Assembly: GCA_026414765.1 (NCBI GenBank)
Contig: JAOAIJ010000052.1
Location: 97,135 to 161,134 of the forward strand
Source: Clostridia bacterium
GTDB taxonomy: Bacteria > Bacillota > Clostridia > Acetivibrionales > DSM-27016
Direction of reading: 5' to 3'
DNA length: 64,000 bases
Positions within the stretch are counted from its first letter, which is position 1. The number at the start of each line of letters is the position of its first letter. Positions 53,866-61,750 of this stretch are shown piece after piece. A program made the translations under genes and the position numbers. The notes under the pieces are model-generated. The model was given only the letters and a program-made list of their open reading frames with translations, was not told the origin of the DNA and made no database searches.

Positions 53866-54867
53866 ATGAATAGTGAAAAAAAGAACAGTTTTTTGAGTAA
53901 GAAAGGTTCACTTCTTTCTTACAGGCCGGATATCAAGGTTTTGGATTGTACAATCAGGGATGGTGGCCTTATGAACAGCTTCAGGTTTGAGGATGATTTT
54001 GTAAGGGCGGTATATGACACCAATGTGGAAGCTGGAGTGGACTACATGGAATTTGGCTATAAAGCTTCCAGAAAGTATTTTAACGAGTCGGAATTCGGCC
54101 CATGGAAGTTTTCTGATGAAAGTGCTATCCGCAGAATTGTAGGAGAAAACAAGACATCCCTGAAAATATCCGTAATGGCTGATGCTGGGCGCACTGATTA
54201 CACTAAGGACATACTTCCTAAGGAAGAAAGTGTTATTGATATGATCCGTATTGCTACCTACATTCATCAGCTTCCTGAGGCTATAGAAATGATCAAGGAT
54301 GCTCACAACAAGGGATACGAAACGACTGTCAACCTGATGGCCATTTCAATGGTAAAGGAACATGAACTGGACGAAGCCCTGCAAATGCTGACTTCGACAC
54401 AGGTAGACGTAATCTATTTGGTAGACAGCTTCGGTTCCCTTTACTCAGAAAGCATTCAGGAGTTAATTGCAAAGTACTTGAGTTACGCTGATGCAACAGG
54501 TAAAAAAATCGGTATTCATGCTCATAACAACCAACAACTGGCATATGCGAATACAATAGAGGCTCTGATATACGGAGCCAGCTATTTGGACGCAACAATT
54601 GGAGGTTTGGGTAGAGGCGCGGGTAATTGTAATATGGAATTGCTGCTTGGATTTCTTAAAAACCCAAAGTATCATTTGCGACCTATATTAAAGTGCATAG
54701 AAGAAAATATCATTCCAATAAAACAAAAGATTACCTGGGGCTTTGACATACCATATATGATTTCTGGACAATTGAACCAGCATCCCAAGGATGCAATCAA
54801 ATTTTCAACCGGCGAAGGCAATACTCAGTATGTGAAATTCTATGATATGAGTATTGACAATGTTTGA
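53866..54867 (+). CDS. HMG-CoA lyase-like (DRE-TIM) aldolase domain protein
   Basis: A 333-residue TIM-barrel enzyme. The metal-binding motif is VLDCTIRDGGLMNSFRF near residue 24, and IGIHAHNNQQLAYANTIEAL near 206 provides the two His ligands, with IGGLGRGAGNCNMELLLGFL after it. This resembles 4-hydroxy-2-oxovalerate aldolase and related pyruvate-acyl aldolases rather than isopropylmalate synthase. The exact substrate cannot be told; the acylating aldehyde dehydrogenase partner is not adjacent. AGGAGG is 7 bases before the ATG. A perfect hairpin follows. Confidence 0.85.
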   Translation: MNSEKKNSFLSKKGSLLSYRPDIKVLDCTIRDGGLMNSFRFEDDFVRAVYDTNVEAGVDYMEFGYKASRKYFNESEFGPWKFSDESAIRRIVGENKTSLKISVMADAGRTDYTKDILPKEESVIDMIRIATYIHQLPEAIEMIKDAHNKGYETTVNLMAISMVKEHELDEALQMLTSTQVDVIYLVDSFGSLYSESIQELIAKYLSYADATGKKIGIHAHNNQQLAYANTIEALIYGASYLDATIGGLGRGAGNCNMELLLGFLKNPKYHLRPILKCIEENIIPIKQKITWGFDIPYMISGQLNQHPKDAIKFSTGEGNTQYVKFYDMSIDNV

Positions 54868-54896
54868 TGAAACAGGTTGATTTTTCGAATCAGATT

Positions 54897-54934
54897 AAAA
54901 CCGGTAGAAGTATGATGGCTTCTACCGGTTTTTA
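54897..54934. terminator. Bidirectional terminator between the aldolase and the spore protein genes
   Basis: AAAACCGGTAGAAG and CTTCTACCGGTTTT form a perfect 14 bp stem with T runs at both ends. Confidence 0.9.
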
Positions 54935-54935
54935 A

Positions 54936-55157
54936 TTATTTAAGCTGGCTTTCTGCCATAGCGATCATTCTCTTAACCATCTGGCCACCGATTGGGCCAC
55001 CTTCCTGGCCGTTCTGCTTGGAACTTACATCTCCCTTATAATGATCGTTATTTTCTTTTACATATTGTAAATGCCCAATTTCCTGAGCGCATTCCATCTT
55101 AAACCTGGTCAAAGCTTCTCTTGAATCAGGAACCAATGGGGTTCTTGGTCTCGACAT
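54936..55157 (-). CDS. Alpha/beta-type small acid-soluble spore protein
   Basis: A 73-residue protein with the SASP signature: EALTRFKMECAQEIG near residue 14 and GGPIGGQMVKRMIAMAE near the C-terminus. Alpha/beta SASPs coat spore DNA in an A-like form, protecting it from UV and heat, and are degraded by Gpr protease at the first segment during germination. GGTAGGTG lies before the ATG at 55157; an in-frame GTG at 55166 is less likely. Transcription late in the forespore (sigma G) is expected for the family. Its presence shows the organism sporulates. Confidence 0.93.
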   Translation of the reverse strand: MSRPRTPLVPDSREALTRFKMECAQEIGHLQYVKENNDHYKGDVSSKQNGQEGGPIGGQMVKRMIAMAESQLK

Positions 55158-55416
55158 GTTATTCACCTACCTTATTAACAAGATTTTCATCAGTATTAAA
55201 AATCATTTTGCTGTTAAACTAAATCTGTATTTACTACAATAGTAGTTTAGACAGAATTCTGAATTATTTACGTATTAATTAATTCTTAAAATAGAAATAA
55301 TAAAGAATACTAGAACTTAATTCGCTTTGTAGTATTTTATAGTATAACTGTAAACTTAACGTACTTTCTAAGCTAAATTTACACGGTTTGTTAACTTGAA
55401 GCAAACGGAGGATAAT

Positions 55417-56004
55417 ATGGAGAATAGTGAATTGTATAACTTTTTTAAGAATCTTGACCGATCTGCTTTTATAGATAATGAATATAAAAAGTATGCACAC
55501 TATAACGAACCGTTACCTATAGGACACGAGCAGACAATATCACAGCCTACCATGGTTTACCATATGACATCCAAACTGGATTTGAATAAGCAATGCAAGG
55601 TGCTGGAAATCGGGACAGGCTCGGGATATCAGACTGCATTCCTAGCAGAGTTTGCAGGAGAAGTATATACAATTGAAAGAATAGAAAGCTTATCTGTAAA
55701 AGCTCAGGAAAGGTTGAATGCATTTGGATACACAAATATTAAGTACAGGGTTGGAGATGGAAGTGAGGGATGGAGGGAATTTGCCCCTTATGACAGGATT
55801 ATAGCTACTGCTGCAGCAGGAAGAGTGCCGGACATCCTCCTCGAACAGCTGGGGCTTAAAGGGAAAATGCTTATACCTGTGGGTAAAAAAGGATTGCAGG
55901 AATTATTTGAGTTCAGTAAAAAAGAAGATGGGTCTGTAATAAAGAAATCCCTTGGGGAAGTTGTATTTGTGGAGTTTAAAGGGCAGTATGGTTGGAAAAG
56001 CTGA
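55417..56004 (+). CDS. pcm: Protein-L-isoaspartate O-methyltransferase family protein
   Basis: A 195-residue SAM enzyme. The family's first motif PLPIGHEQTISQPTMVYHMT lies near residue 30, with the GHEQTISQP loop typical of PCMT. VLEIGTGSGYQTAFLAEFAG is the SAM-binding motif I. It methylates damaged isoaspartate residues for repair. It is shorter than the E. coli enzyme by about ten residues. ATG 55417 follows GGAGG. The gene stands alone; a small peptide gene with its own promoter lies downstream. Confidence 0.9.
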   Translation: MENSELYNFFKNLDRSAFIDNEYKKYAHYNEPLPIGHEQTISQPTMVYHMTSKLDLNKQCKVLEIGTGSGYQTAFLAEFAGEVYTIERIESLSVKAQERLNAFGYTNIKYRVGDGSEGWREFAPYDRIIATAAAGRVPDILLEQLGLKGKMLIPVGKKGLQELFEFSKKEDGSVIKKSLGEVVFVEFKGQYGWKS

Positions 56005-56048
56005 GTTTATGGAAATATTACAATATTGTGACAATTGACTGTAAAACA

Positions 56049-56077
56049 TTGACATTTGACATGGTCGAAACTATAAT
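56049..56077 (+). promoter_or_regulatory. Consensus sigma-A promoter of the 36-residue peptide gene
   Basis: TTGACA (56049-56054), exactly 17 bases, TATAAT (56072-56077). A second TTGACA overlaps at 56056. Confidence 0.75.
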
Positions 56078-56158
56078 AGCTAATGTGGTTCAAATATACT
56101 TAGTTGCTTCGCTTTTATTACACAAAAACTTCTACTATAAAAGAAAGAGGTGAGTTAA

Positions 56159-56269
56159 ATGTTAAAGATAACTACAAAAGAAATGGATTCAACAGAATAT
56201 TGCTTGGCACATTGTGCTTTAATGTTTAAAGCTCGGCCTCGGACTTACTTATTTAGCTATATTTATTAA
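56159..56269 (+). CDS. Unknown 36-residue peptide with own promoter and terminator
   Basis: The frame starts at an ATG preceded by AAAGAGGTGA (ideal spacing) and encodes 36 residues beginning MLKITTKEMDSTEY, with a C-x3-C pair (CLAHC) in the middle and an aromatic, basic tail (RPRTYLFSYIY). It has a perfect promoter 80 bases upstream and a strong terminator 18 bases downstream, so it is an independent, probably well-expressed small gene. It is not a known lantibiotic, SCIFF or AgrD precursor by sequence, and no modification enzyme is adjacent. A peptide signal, a toxin or a small regulator are all possible. Confidence 0.6.
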   Translation: MLKITTKEMDSTEYCLAHCALMFKARPRTYLFSYIY

Positions 56270-56286
56270 TCATGCATAAATGGTAG

Positions 56287-56322
56287 GAACCGGAATCGAG
56301 TGATTCCGGTTCTTTGTTTTTA
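56287..56322 (+). terminator. Terminator of the small peptide gene
   Basis: GAACCGGAATC / GATTCCGGTTC stem with a four-base loop and a TTTGTTTTT tail. Confidence 0.85.
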
Positions 56323-56439
56323 TAGTATTTGGGAAATACAAAAAATATCGGAAGTAAAAGATATGGAGGTGCTTAGGTTGTCAGATTCAAGCGATTATAG
56401 TAAAGGAACACAATAAAAACTGTTTTTGGGGGAGGAGGG

Positions 56440-56610
56440 ATTGCTATAGCCCCGAATATTAAAGATTTGAAAAGGCAGATTTTTGAAAAGAATTTGATAC
56501 TGGATTCAGTAAGGAATAATGATAAATATAACAGGGAAGAGATAAAGGTTGTAAAGGTTGAACTTGACAGGCTGCTTTATCAGTATTATAAGTGTTTTAA
56601 GTGCAGTTGA
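56440..56610 (+). CDS. Spo0E-like sporulation regulatory peptide, non-canonical start
   Basis: The frame encodes about 56 residues ending KVVKVELDRLLYQYYKCFKC. The ELDRLL-x-YY pattern is that of Spo0E-like aspartyl-phosphate phosphatases, which dephosphorylate Spo0A and delay sporulation. The key SxELD Ser looks replaced (KVELD). A very strong ribosome site GGGGGAGGAGG sits just upstream, but the only codons at the right distance are ATT (56440) or ATA (56446). A TTG at 56467 would drop the first helix. The start is thus uncertain; ATT is given. It lies between two terminator hairpins. Confidence 0.6.
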   Translation: MAIAPNIKDLKRQIFEKNLILDSVRNNDKYNREEIKVVKVELDRLLYQYYKCFKCS

Positions 56611-56669
56611 ATTGATTGTTATAAAAATATCAGATAAATCTTTTAAAAAATATGTTAAAGTGTTATACT

Positions 56670-56704
56670 AACAGGGGTTAGAATTATTTTCTAACTCCTG
56701 TTTG
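56670..56704 (+). terminator. Terminator upstream of pgi
   Basis: ACAGGGGTTAGAA / TTCTAACTCCTGT stem with a TTTG tail. Confidence 0.8.
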
Positions 56705-56848
56705 CTACTAAACAGAAATATTATAGTGGGTGTGTTTGGTAAAATAGCATTCTACTCACTTGAAAAGGTATGGATTATTAAAGTCTGCAATACCTATAGC
56801 ACAAAAAACAGAAAGAATAACAAGTTACATGTTTGGGAGGTAAAACAA

Positions 56849-58201
56849 ATGCAAAAGTTGAGTTTTGATTACTCAAAAGCCGGAAATTTCTTGAATGAGT
56901 ATGAGATAGCTTATTTTGAGAGTTATGTAAAAGCTGCACATGATATGCTGCATAACAAAACCGGTGCCGGAAATGATTTCGTTGGATGGGTAGACCTGCC
57001 TGTAAACTACGACAAGGATGAATTCAAGCGTATTAAGGCTGCTGCAGAAAAAATCAAATCAGATTCTGAAGTGCTTATCGTAATAGGAATCGGAGGCTCA
57101 TACCTTGGAGCGAGAGCCGCTATAGAAATGCTTTCGCACTCATTTTACAACAGCTTGAGCAAGGAAAAGAGAAAAAATCCTGAAATCTATTTTGTAGGAA
57201 ACAATATAAGTTCTACATACATAGCTGATTTGCTTGAGACTATAGAAGGCAAGGAGATTTCTGTAAATGTAATTTCAAAATCAGGAACAACTACAGAACC
57301 TGCAATTGCTTTCAGAATTTTTAAAGAATACATGGAAAACAAATACGGCAAGGAAGGTGCTCAAAAAAGAATTTATGCTACTACCGACAAAGCTAGGGGA
57401 GCTCTTAAAAAACTTGCTGATGAAGAACATTATGAAAGTTTTGTAATTCCTGATGACGTAGGTGGAAGATTCTCAGTACTGACGGCTGTAGGGCTTCTTC
57501 CTATAGCAGTAAGCGGTGCAGATATAGAAAAGATAATGGAAGGTGCTGCTGACGCATATAAGCTTTATAGCAATCCTAACCTTATGGAGAATGACTGTTA
57601 TAAGTACGCGGCTGCAAGAAATGCTCTATATAGAAAAAATAAAACAACAGAAATAATGGTTAACTATGAACCTGCTCTTCACTTCTTTACAGAATGGTGG
57701 AAGCAGCTTTATGGTGAAAGTGAAGGGAAAGACCAGAAGGGAATTTTCCCCGCAGGAGTTGATTTTTCATCCGACCTGCACTCTATGGGTCAATACATTC
57801 AGGACGGTTTGAGAAATATTTTTGAGACAGTTTTGAATGTTGAAAAAGCCAGAAAGACGATTGTTATCAAGGAAGACAAAGATAATGTAGACGGTTTGAA
57901 CTTCCTTGCCGGAAAAGAAATTGATCTTGTAAATAAGAAAGCTTTTGAAGGAACGCTTCTTGCGCATACTGACGGAGGAGTGCCTAACCTAATACTCAAC
58001 ATACCTGAATTGAATGATTATTATTTTGGTAATCTTGTTTATTTCTTTGAAAAGGCATGTGGAATAAGCGGTTATCTGCTGGGCGTAAATCCTTTTGACC
58101 AACCCGGAGTTGAAGCGTACAAGAAGAATATGTTTGCACTTCTGGGCAAACCGGGATATGAGGAAGAGAAGAAAAAACTTGAAGCAAGACTTGGAAAGTA
58201 A
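56849..58201 (+). CDS. pgi: Glucose-6-phosphate isomerase
   Basis: A 450-residue enzyme of the Firmicute type. Conserved stretches are [20 protein letters not shown] near residue 72, [20 protein letters not shown] near 140, [20 protein letters not shown] near 205, and the C-terminal [18 protein letters not shown]. It interconverts glucose-6-phosphate and fructose-6-phosphate. ATG 56849 is preceded by GGGAGG; the frame is open from 56702 but that part carries the terminator above. A bidirectional hairpin follows. Confidence 0.97.
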   Translation: MQKLSFDYSKAGNFLNEYEIAYFESYVKAAHDMLHNKTGAGNDFVGWVDLPVNYDKDEFKRIKAAAEKIKSDSEVLIVIGIGGSYLGARAAIEMLSHSFYNSLSKEKRKNPEIYFVGNNISSTYIADLLETIEGKEISVNVISKSGTTTEPAIAFRIFKEYMENKYGKEGAQKRIYATTDKARGALKKLADEEHYESFVIPDDVGGRFSVLTAVGLLPIAVSGADIEKIMEGAADAYKLYSNPNLMENDCYKYAAARNALYRKNKTTEIMVNYEPALHFFTEWWKQLYGESEGKDQKGIFPAGVDFSSDLHSMGQYIQDGLRNIFETVLNVEKARKTIVIKEDKDNVDGLNFLAGKEIDLVNKKAFEGTLLAHTDGGVPNLILNIPELNDYYFGNLVYFFEKACGISGYLLGVNPFDQPGVEAYKKNMFALLGKPGYEEEKKKLEARLGK

Positions 58202-58213
58202 TCATATATAAGT

Positions 58214-58253
58214 AAAACCGGATATCTGTACTGATATCCGGTTTTCTTTTTTA
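58214..58253. terminator. Bidirectional terminator between pgi and the metallophosphoesterase gene
   Basis: AAACCGGATATC / GATATCCGGTTT stem with T runs. Confidence 0.85.
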
Positions 58254-59078
58254 CGGTAAATAGAATACTGTGATTTCCGGACGTGATAAAAACCTTAAAG
58301 GAAACAGCACATTTCCTATTCCACGGTTTATGTAAAGATTAATTCCATTCACTTTGTGCAATCCATGCCTGATGCCTATTTTACATAGTTTTTCCCTTCT
58401 CATCAGTCGGAACTCTATGCCAAATGGCGCCCATATCTGTCCGCCATGGAAATGCCCGCAGAATAGATAATCCGCTTTTCCTTCAGGTATGTCAAATACT
58501 ATGTCCGGGTTGTGCGAGATTGTTATATTCATAAAGGAATCGGGGGATGCAGAAGTGAATGCTTTTTCAATATTATGCATCCGGTATTTCATATCCGAGA
58601 TGCCTGTTATGTTATATTTCTTAGAGTTTTTTTCAAAACATATGGAACGGTTATGAAGAACTGAAATATTGGTACTTTGAATACTTTCTATGAATTTATC
58701 CAGGGCATCAGTATCAACAGTGCCCGTTTTCTTGTTTTTTAGAAAAGCTTTGAAGTCATGGTTCCCAAGAGATAAGTACATATTGTGCCCACAGTTTATT
58801 TCTTTGAGAAAATTTAGAAAAGCATCAACATGCGAGGGTTTGCTTACATAATCCCCTGTGAGAAGTATAATATCCGGCTTTTCACTTGAGATGACTTCCC
58901 TTATTACTCTTGCCGGTACTCCGAGGAAATTGATATGTATATCTGACAGCTGCACTATTTTTAAACAGTTTTTGTTTTTTGTAAACATTACTTCTTTGAC
59001 TTGAACAAACCTTGTCTCTATCCGCATGTATACTAAAGTAATAACTATAATTATCAGTATTATGTGTAAGAAATTCAT
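58251..59078 (-). CDS. Membrane-anchored metallophosphoesterase
   Basis: A 275-residue protein. An N-terminal membrane helix (FLHIILIIIVITLVYM) anchors a calcineurin-type domain with all five metal motifs: LSDIHINF, LTGDYVSKP, LGNHDFK, ISHNPD and GHFHGGQIW. It is related to YaeI/YkoQ-type enzymes acting on lipid-linked phosphates, but the substrate is unknown. ATG 59078 is preceded by GGAGGG; the frame extends to 59111 upstream. It stands alone. Confidence 0.88.
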   Translation of the reverse strand: MNFLHIILIIIVITLVYMRIETRFVQVKEVMFTKNKNCLKIVQLSDIHINFLGVPARVIREVISSEKPDIILLTGDYVSKPSHVDAFLNFLKEINCGHNMYLSLGNHDFKAFLKNKKTGTVDTDALDKFIESIQSTNISVLHNRSICFEKNSKKYNITGISDMKYRMHNIEKAFTSASPDSFMNITISHNPDIVFDIPEGKADYLFCGHFHGGQIWAPFGIEFRLMRREKLCKIGIRHGLHKVNGINLYINRGIGNVLFPLRFLSRPEITVFYLP

Positions 59079-59496
59079 TGATACCCTCCGGGATTTATAC
59101 AGCATCGTCACGTTTTTCAGACAGCGGGATATTTCTCATTATTCATAACAAATCAAGCTTCTTTTATTACTATATCAGTTGACTGTATTATCATCAATAA
59201 TTAACGCGTTGATCATATAAATTTTATTCCCAAAAACCGCATCCCTCAGGTCGAATTTTACTGGTGTCTACCGGATCACCAGGTACGACAGGTGTTAATT
59301 AACTGTCTTAGGAAGAGAGGTTTATAGCTGGATGAATATGCTGGGGCTGATTGGATTAAGAAGAAAAAAACACCTGTAGATTTCGGAGGTTTTTGGTGGT
59401 TTAATATTTTCGACAACATTTTAAAAATATTTTAACTACTTTATGTTTATTTGGGGATAGAATGTTTCTGGGTTATAAATTTGAGGGGGTCAAAGT
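59079..59496 (+). other. Non-coding region with a cluster of hairpins
   Basis: CTGGTG / CACCAG (about 59260-59284) and GACAG / CTGTC (about 59288-59309) form adjacent hairpins, and ACACCT ... AGGTTTTT (about 59370-59395) resembles a terminator. A structured RNA is possible. No riboswitch class is recognised. A 15-codon frame at 59332 is probably chance. Confidence 0.35.
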
Positions 59497-59670
59497 ATGT
59501 TCCAGTTATTTGATGATAATTCTTCCGTAGCGCCGAGGACTTACGCAATAAAGAGTTATAAGAAAAAAAAGCGTGTGTATGTTAAGAAGATATTACTATA
59601 CCTTACTTTATTATTAACAGTGTTTATTGTAGCCGGTATTGTATTTTTATCAGCCAACAACCTGATATAG
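59497..59670 (+). CDS. Small membrane protein, 57 aa
   Basis: GAGGGGGT lies 7 bases before the ATG. The peptide has an acidic-polar head, a very basic stretch (KSYKKKKRVYVKK) and one membrane helix (ILLYLTLLLTVFIVAGIVFL), so it should sit in the membrane with its N-terminus inside. Similar tiny basic single-pass proteins are found in clostridia, with functions not known. It precedes tRNA-Leu by 76 bases, with a promoter between. Confidence 0.65.
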   Translation: MFQLFDDNSSVAPRTYAIKSYKKKKRVYVKKILLYLTLLLTVFIVAGIVFLSANNLI

Positions 59671-59695
59671 TTTGTGATTAACTATAAAATTCCAC

Positions 59696-59724
59696 TTGCA
59701 AAGTAAAAACTTTTGTGCTACAAT
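59696..59724 (+). promoter_or_regulatory. Promoter of tRNA-Leu
   Basis: TTGCAA (59696-59701), 17 bases, TACAAT (59719-59724), 22 bases before the tRNA. Confidence 0.65.
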
Positions 59725-59746
59725 AATAAAGCTTTACAAGTGATAT

Positions 59747-59830
59747 GCGGGCGTGGTGAAATTGGCAGACACGCAAGATTTAGGATCTTGTGCGACGAGC
59801 GTGGGGGTTCAAGTCCCTTCGCCCGCACCA
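59747..59830 (+). tRNA. tRNA-Leu (anticodon TAG)
   Basis: The acceptor GCGGGCG pairs with CGCCCGC, the anticodon stem CAAGA/TCTTG holds the loop TTTAGGA (anticodon TAG, reads CUA/CUG), a long variable arm TGCGACGAGCGTGG marks it as Leu, and the T arm has GGTTCAAGTCC. CCA is encoded (59828-59830). The 3' end is the insertion site of the mobile element. Confidence 0.96.
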
Positions 59831-61278
59831 GTAGTATCTAAACAGTATGTAAAGATGATAATGTCGTCTATGCATACTGTTTTTTTAACGAAATTTTTAA
59901 TGAATTGCTTTGTGTTCTGTACATCTTTATCTCTTAAGTACTTTTTATATTGCTCTAAGTTTTCTTTTATCTCCAGTGGGCTATACAACATTACTTCCTG
60001 AGCATTTTTTACATTTAGCATTTCAAACGTGGTGTCTTTCTTAGCTTGCTCAAGTGTTTGAAGCTTATCAAGTAATGCATGAGACGTAATACCGCTGGCT
60101 ATTGCATTAACGATATTATTGATTTCTTTTTCTAGTTTAGATACAACAGATTTCAAACGCAGTAATTCAGACTCTGTCTTATCAAATTTACTTTTAATAA
60201 ATTCATTTAACCTTGCCACATAGCGTTCAATAGAATTATCTGAGAACATATCATTAAGCATTACTTCAAAAGTTAGATTTTCTGCTCTTTCTTTTTTGGT
60301 TTTGTTACCGCATGTCTTACATACATAATAGCTATATATTTTCTTTTGACTATTTGATGTTCTGTGGCCACCCATTCTCGAACCACATTTACCACATTCA
60401 AGCAAGCCGGTGAGAAGGTACATTTCTACAGCCTTGTTTTGAGCCTTATGTTTGCTGTCCAATTTTCTTTTCTGAACTTTTAGCCAAGTTTCTTTTGAAA
60501 CAATTTGTGGAATTACACCTTCAGCAACAACTATTTCACTTTCTGCTTTTGTCTTATGCCCATTGCGATGGCCGGGTGTCCTTGGCAAGGATTTATTATA
60601 TTCCATAATCCCAATATATTTTTTGTTTGATAGTATGCTAAAGAGGCTATTTTTGCCGAAATCAGCGTTAAATTTAGTCTTGTAACCCTTAGCTTTCATT
60701 TCAGCAAAAATATCACCATATGAAGCACCTGAAGCATATAAATCAAATATTCTTCTTACTATGTTGGCCTCATACTCGTTTATTACATATTTTTTATCCT
60801 TGATATCATAACCAAGAGGAGGATACCCTCCAGTAAAGTTCCCACGCAAAGCAGTAGTTTTCATTCCTTTTAGAACTTCTGTTGCAAGGTTGTCAGAATA
60901 ATACTCAGCAAAGCTTTCAAGTATTCCTTCCATTAATCTGCCCTCAGGGCTATCAGTTATGTGTTGTGCTGAATATAGAATTTTTATTCCTAGCCTTTTT
61001 AGCTGAGCCTTATAAATAGCTGAATCATATCTATTTCTTGCAAATCTATCTATTTTATGTACGATTATAACATCAAACAATCCCTTTTTTGCATCAGCTA
61101 TCATTTTCTGAAATTGTTCTCTAGTATCAAATTTACCTGATCTTTCTTCATCAATATAGTCATGTAAAACTTCTATATTATGCTCTTTGGCATACTTATA
61201 GTTTTCTCGTAACTGAGCTTCTATTGAACTATCTTCTTGTAAATCAGAAGAGTATCTATCGTACGTTACTCCTCTCAA
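59809..61278 (-). CDS. Large serine recombinase (integrase of the mobile element)
   Basis: A protein of about 489 residues. The resolvase domain has the catalytic Ser in YDRYSSDLQ, VIIVHKIDRFARNRYDSAIY, and a Recombinase domain with YPPLGYDIKDKKYVINEYEA. A zinc ribbon (CGKCGSRM ... CKTCGN) and a coiled coil follow, as in LSR family integrases. The last codons (TTGAGEGT) and the stop lie inside the 3' end of tRNA-Leu. AAAGGA precedes TTG 61278 at 8 bases; ATG 61287 in frame directly abuts that site and is the alternative. It would catalyse integration and, with a directionality factor, excision. Confidence 0.92.
   Translation of the reverse strand: MRGVTYDRYSSDLQEDSSIEAQLRENYKYAKEHNIEVLHDYIDEERSGKFDTREQFQKMIADAKKGLFDVIIVHKIDRFARNRYDSAIYKAQLKRLGIKILYSAQHITDSPEGRLMEGILESFAEYYSDNLATEVLKGMKTTALRGNFTGGYPPLGYDIKDKKYVINEYEANIVRRIFDLYASGASYGDIFAEMKAKGYKTKFNADFGKNSLFSILSNKKYIGIMEYNKSLPRTPGHRNGHKTKAESEIVVAEGVIPQIVSKETWLKVQKRKLDSKHKAQNKAVEMYLLTGLLECGKCGSRMGGHRTSNSQKKIYSYYVCKTCGNKTKKERAENLTFEVMLNDMFSDNSIERYVARLNEFIKSKFDKTESELLRLKSVVSKLEKEINNIVNAIASGITSHALLDKLQTLEQAKKDTTFEMLNVKNAQEVMLYSPLEIKENLEQYKKYLRDKDVQNTKQFIKNFVKKTVCIDDIIIFTYCLDTTGAGEGT
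59839..59886 (+). terminator. Terminator for tRNA-Leu, inside the recombinase gene
   Basis: AAACAGTATG / CATACTGTTT stem followed by a run of seven T on the + strand. It is part of the element, so the tRNA transcript ends in element DNA. Confidence 0.75.
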
Positions 61279-61450
61279 TATAATCATCCTTTCTATAATA
61301 TCGAGTACCTTTTAGAGTGGTAAGTAGAATTAGCTAGAATAACTTTTAAAAAATAAGTGTAAATTGTCGAAAAAGGGAAAAAATATAAAATATGTAATTG
61401 TATAACATGATATACAATAATTGCGAACTATGTATATTTGTAATCTATGG

Positions 61451-61479
61451 TTGACATTTTAAGGTTTTTGTATTATTAT
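61451..61479 (+). promoter_or_regulatory. Predicted promoter of a short + strand RNA
   Basis: TTGACA (61451-61456), exactly 17 bases, TATTAT (61474-61479). Confidence 0.6.
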
Positions 61480-61485
61480 TTATAC

Positions 61486-61533
61486 AGCAATGTTATATTT
61501 GGGTGGCCTACTCCGTTAGCCATCTTTTTTTTG
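61486..61533 (+). ncRNA. Candidate ~48-nt small RNA converging on the peptide gene
   Basis: From the predicted start near 61486 the transcript would run into GGTGGC (61502-61507) / GCCATC (61518-61523), an 11-base loop and a run of eight T. It ends 6 bases before the AgrD-like stop on the opposite strand, so it overlaps the 3' untranslated part of that mRNA. The region downstream of the recombinase start otherwise shows no gene. Confidence 0.45.
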
Positions 61534-61538
61534 TCTTT

Positions 61539-61658
61539 TTATCTAATGTGTTTTGGTTCTCTAGGTTGATAGAATACCCAGAAAGATGCTGACGATGCAA
61601 CTACTAGCGCAAGCACCGTCAACATTGTGGATAAAACCTTAAGAATTTTGAACTTCAT
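61539..61658 (-). CDS. AgrD-like cyclic lactone autoinducer peptide precursor with Ser in place of Cys
   Basis: A 39-residue precursor. Residues 1-21 are an amphipathic leader (MKFKILKVLSTMLTVLALVV), then ASSASFWVF, then YQPREPKHIR. This is the layout of clostridial AgrD peptides: a short N-terminal tail, a ring core of about five residues, and a tail with a YQPEEPK pattern. The usual ring-forming Cys is Ser25, so the ring should be an ester lactone of Ser25-Phe29 (SFWVF). GGAG lies 8 bases before the ATG. No AgrB protease is encoded in the window. It follows the 7-TM gene by 92 bases on the same strand. Confidence 0.82.
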   Translation of the reverse strand: MKFKILKVLSTMLTVLALVVASSASFWVFYQPREPKHIR

Positions 61659-61750
61659 CTGATCATCTCCTATTCCTGTATAGTATCATATTCATATTTT
61701 CTCATAAGTACCATCAAGAAACAAGGAAAAGAACCAATTTAGTTACTTAG

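Noticed and set aside
59332..59379. 15-codon frame beginning MNMLGLIGLRRKKHL
   Set aside because: It is too short and overlaps a likely hairpin; spacing to the purine-rich stretch upstream is poor.
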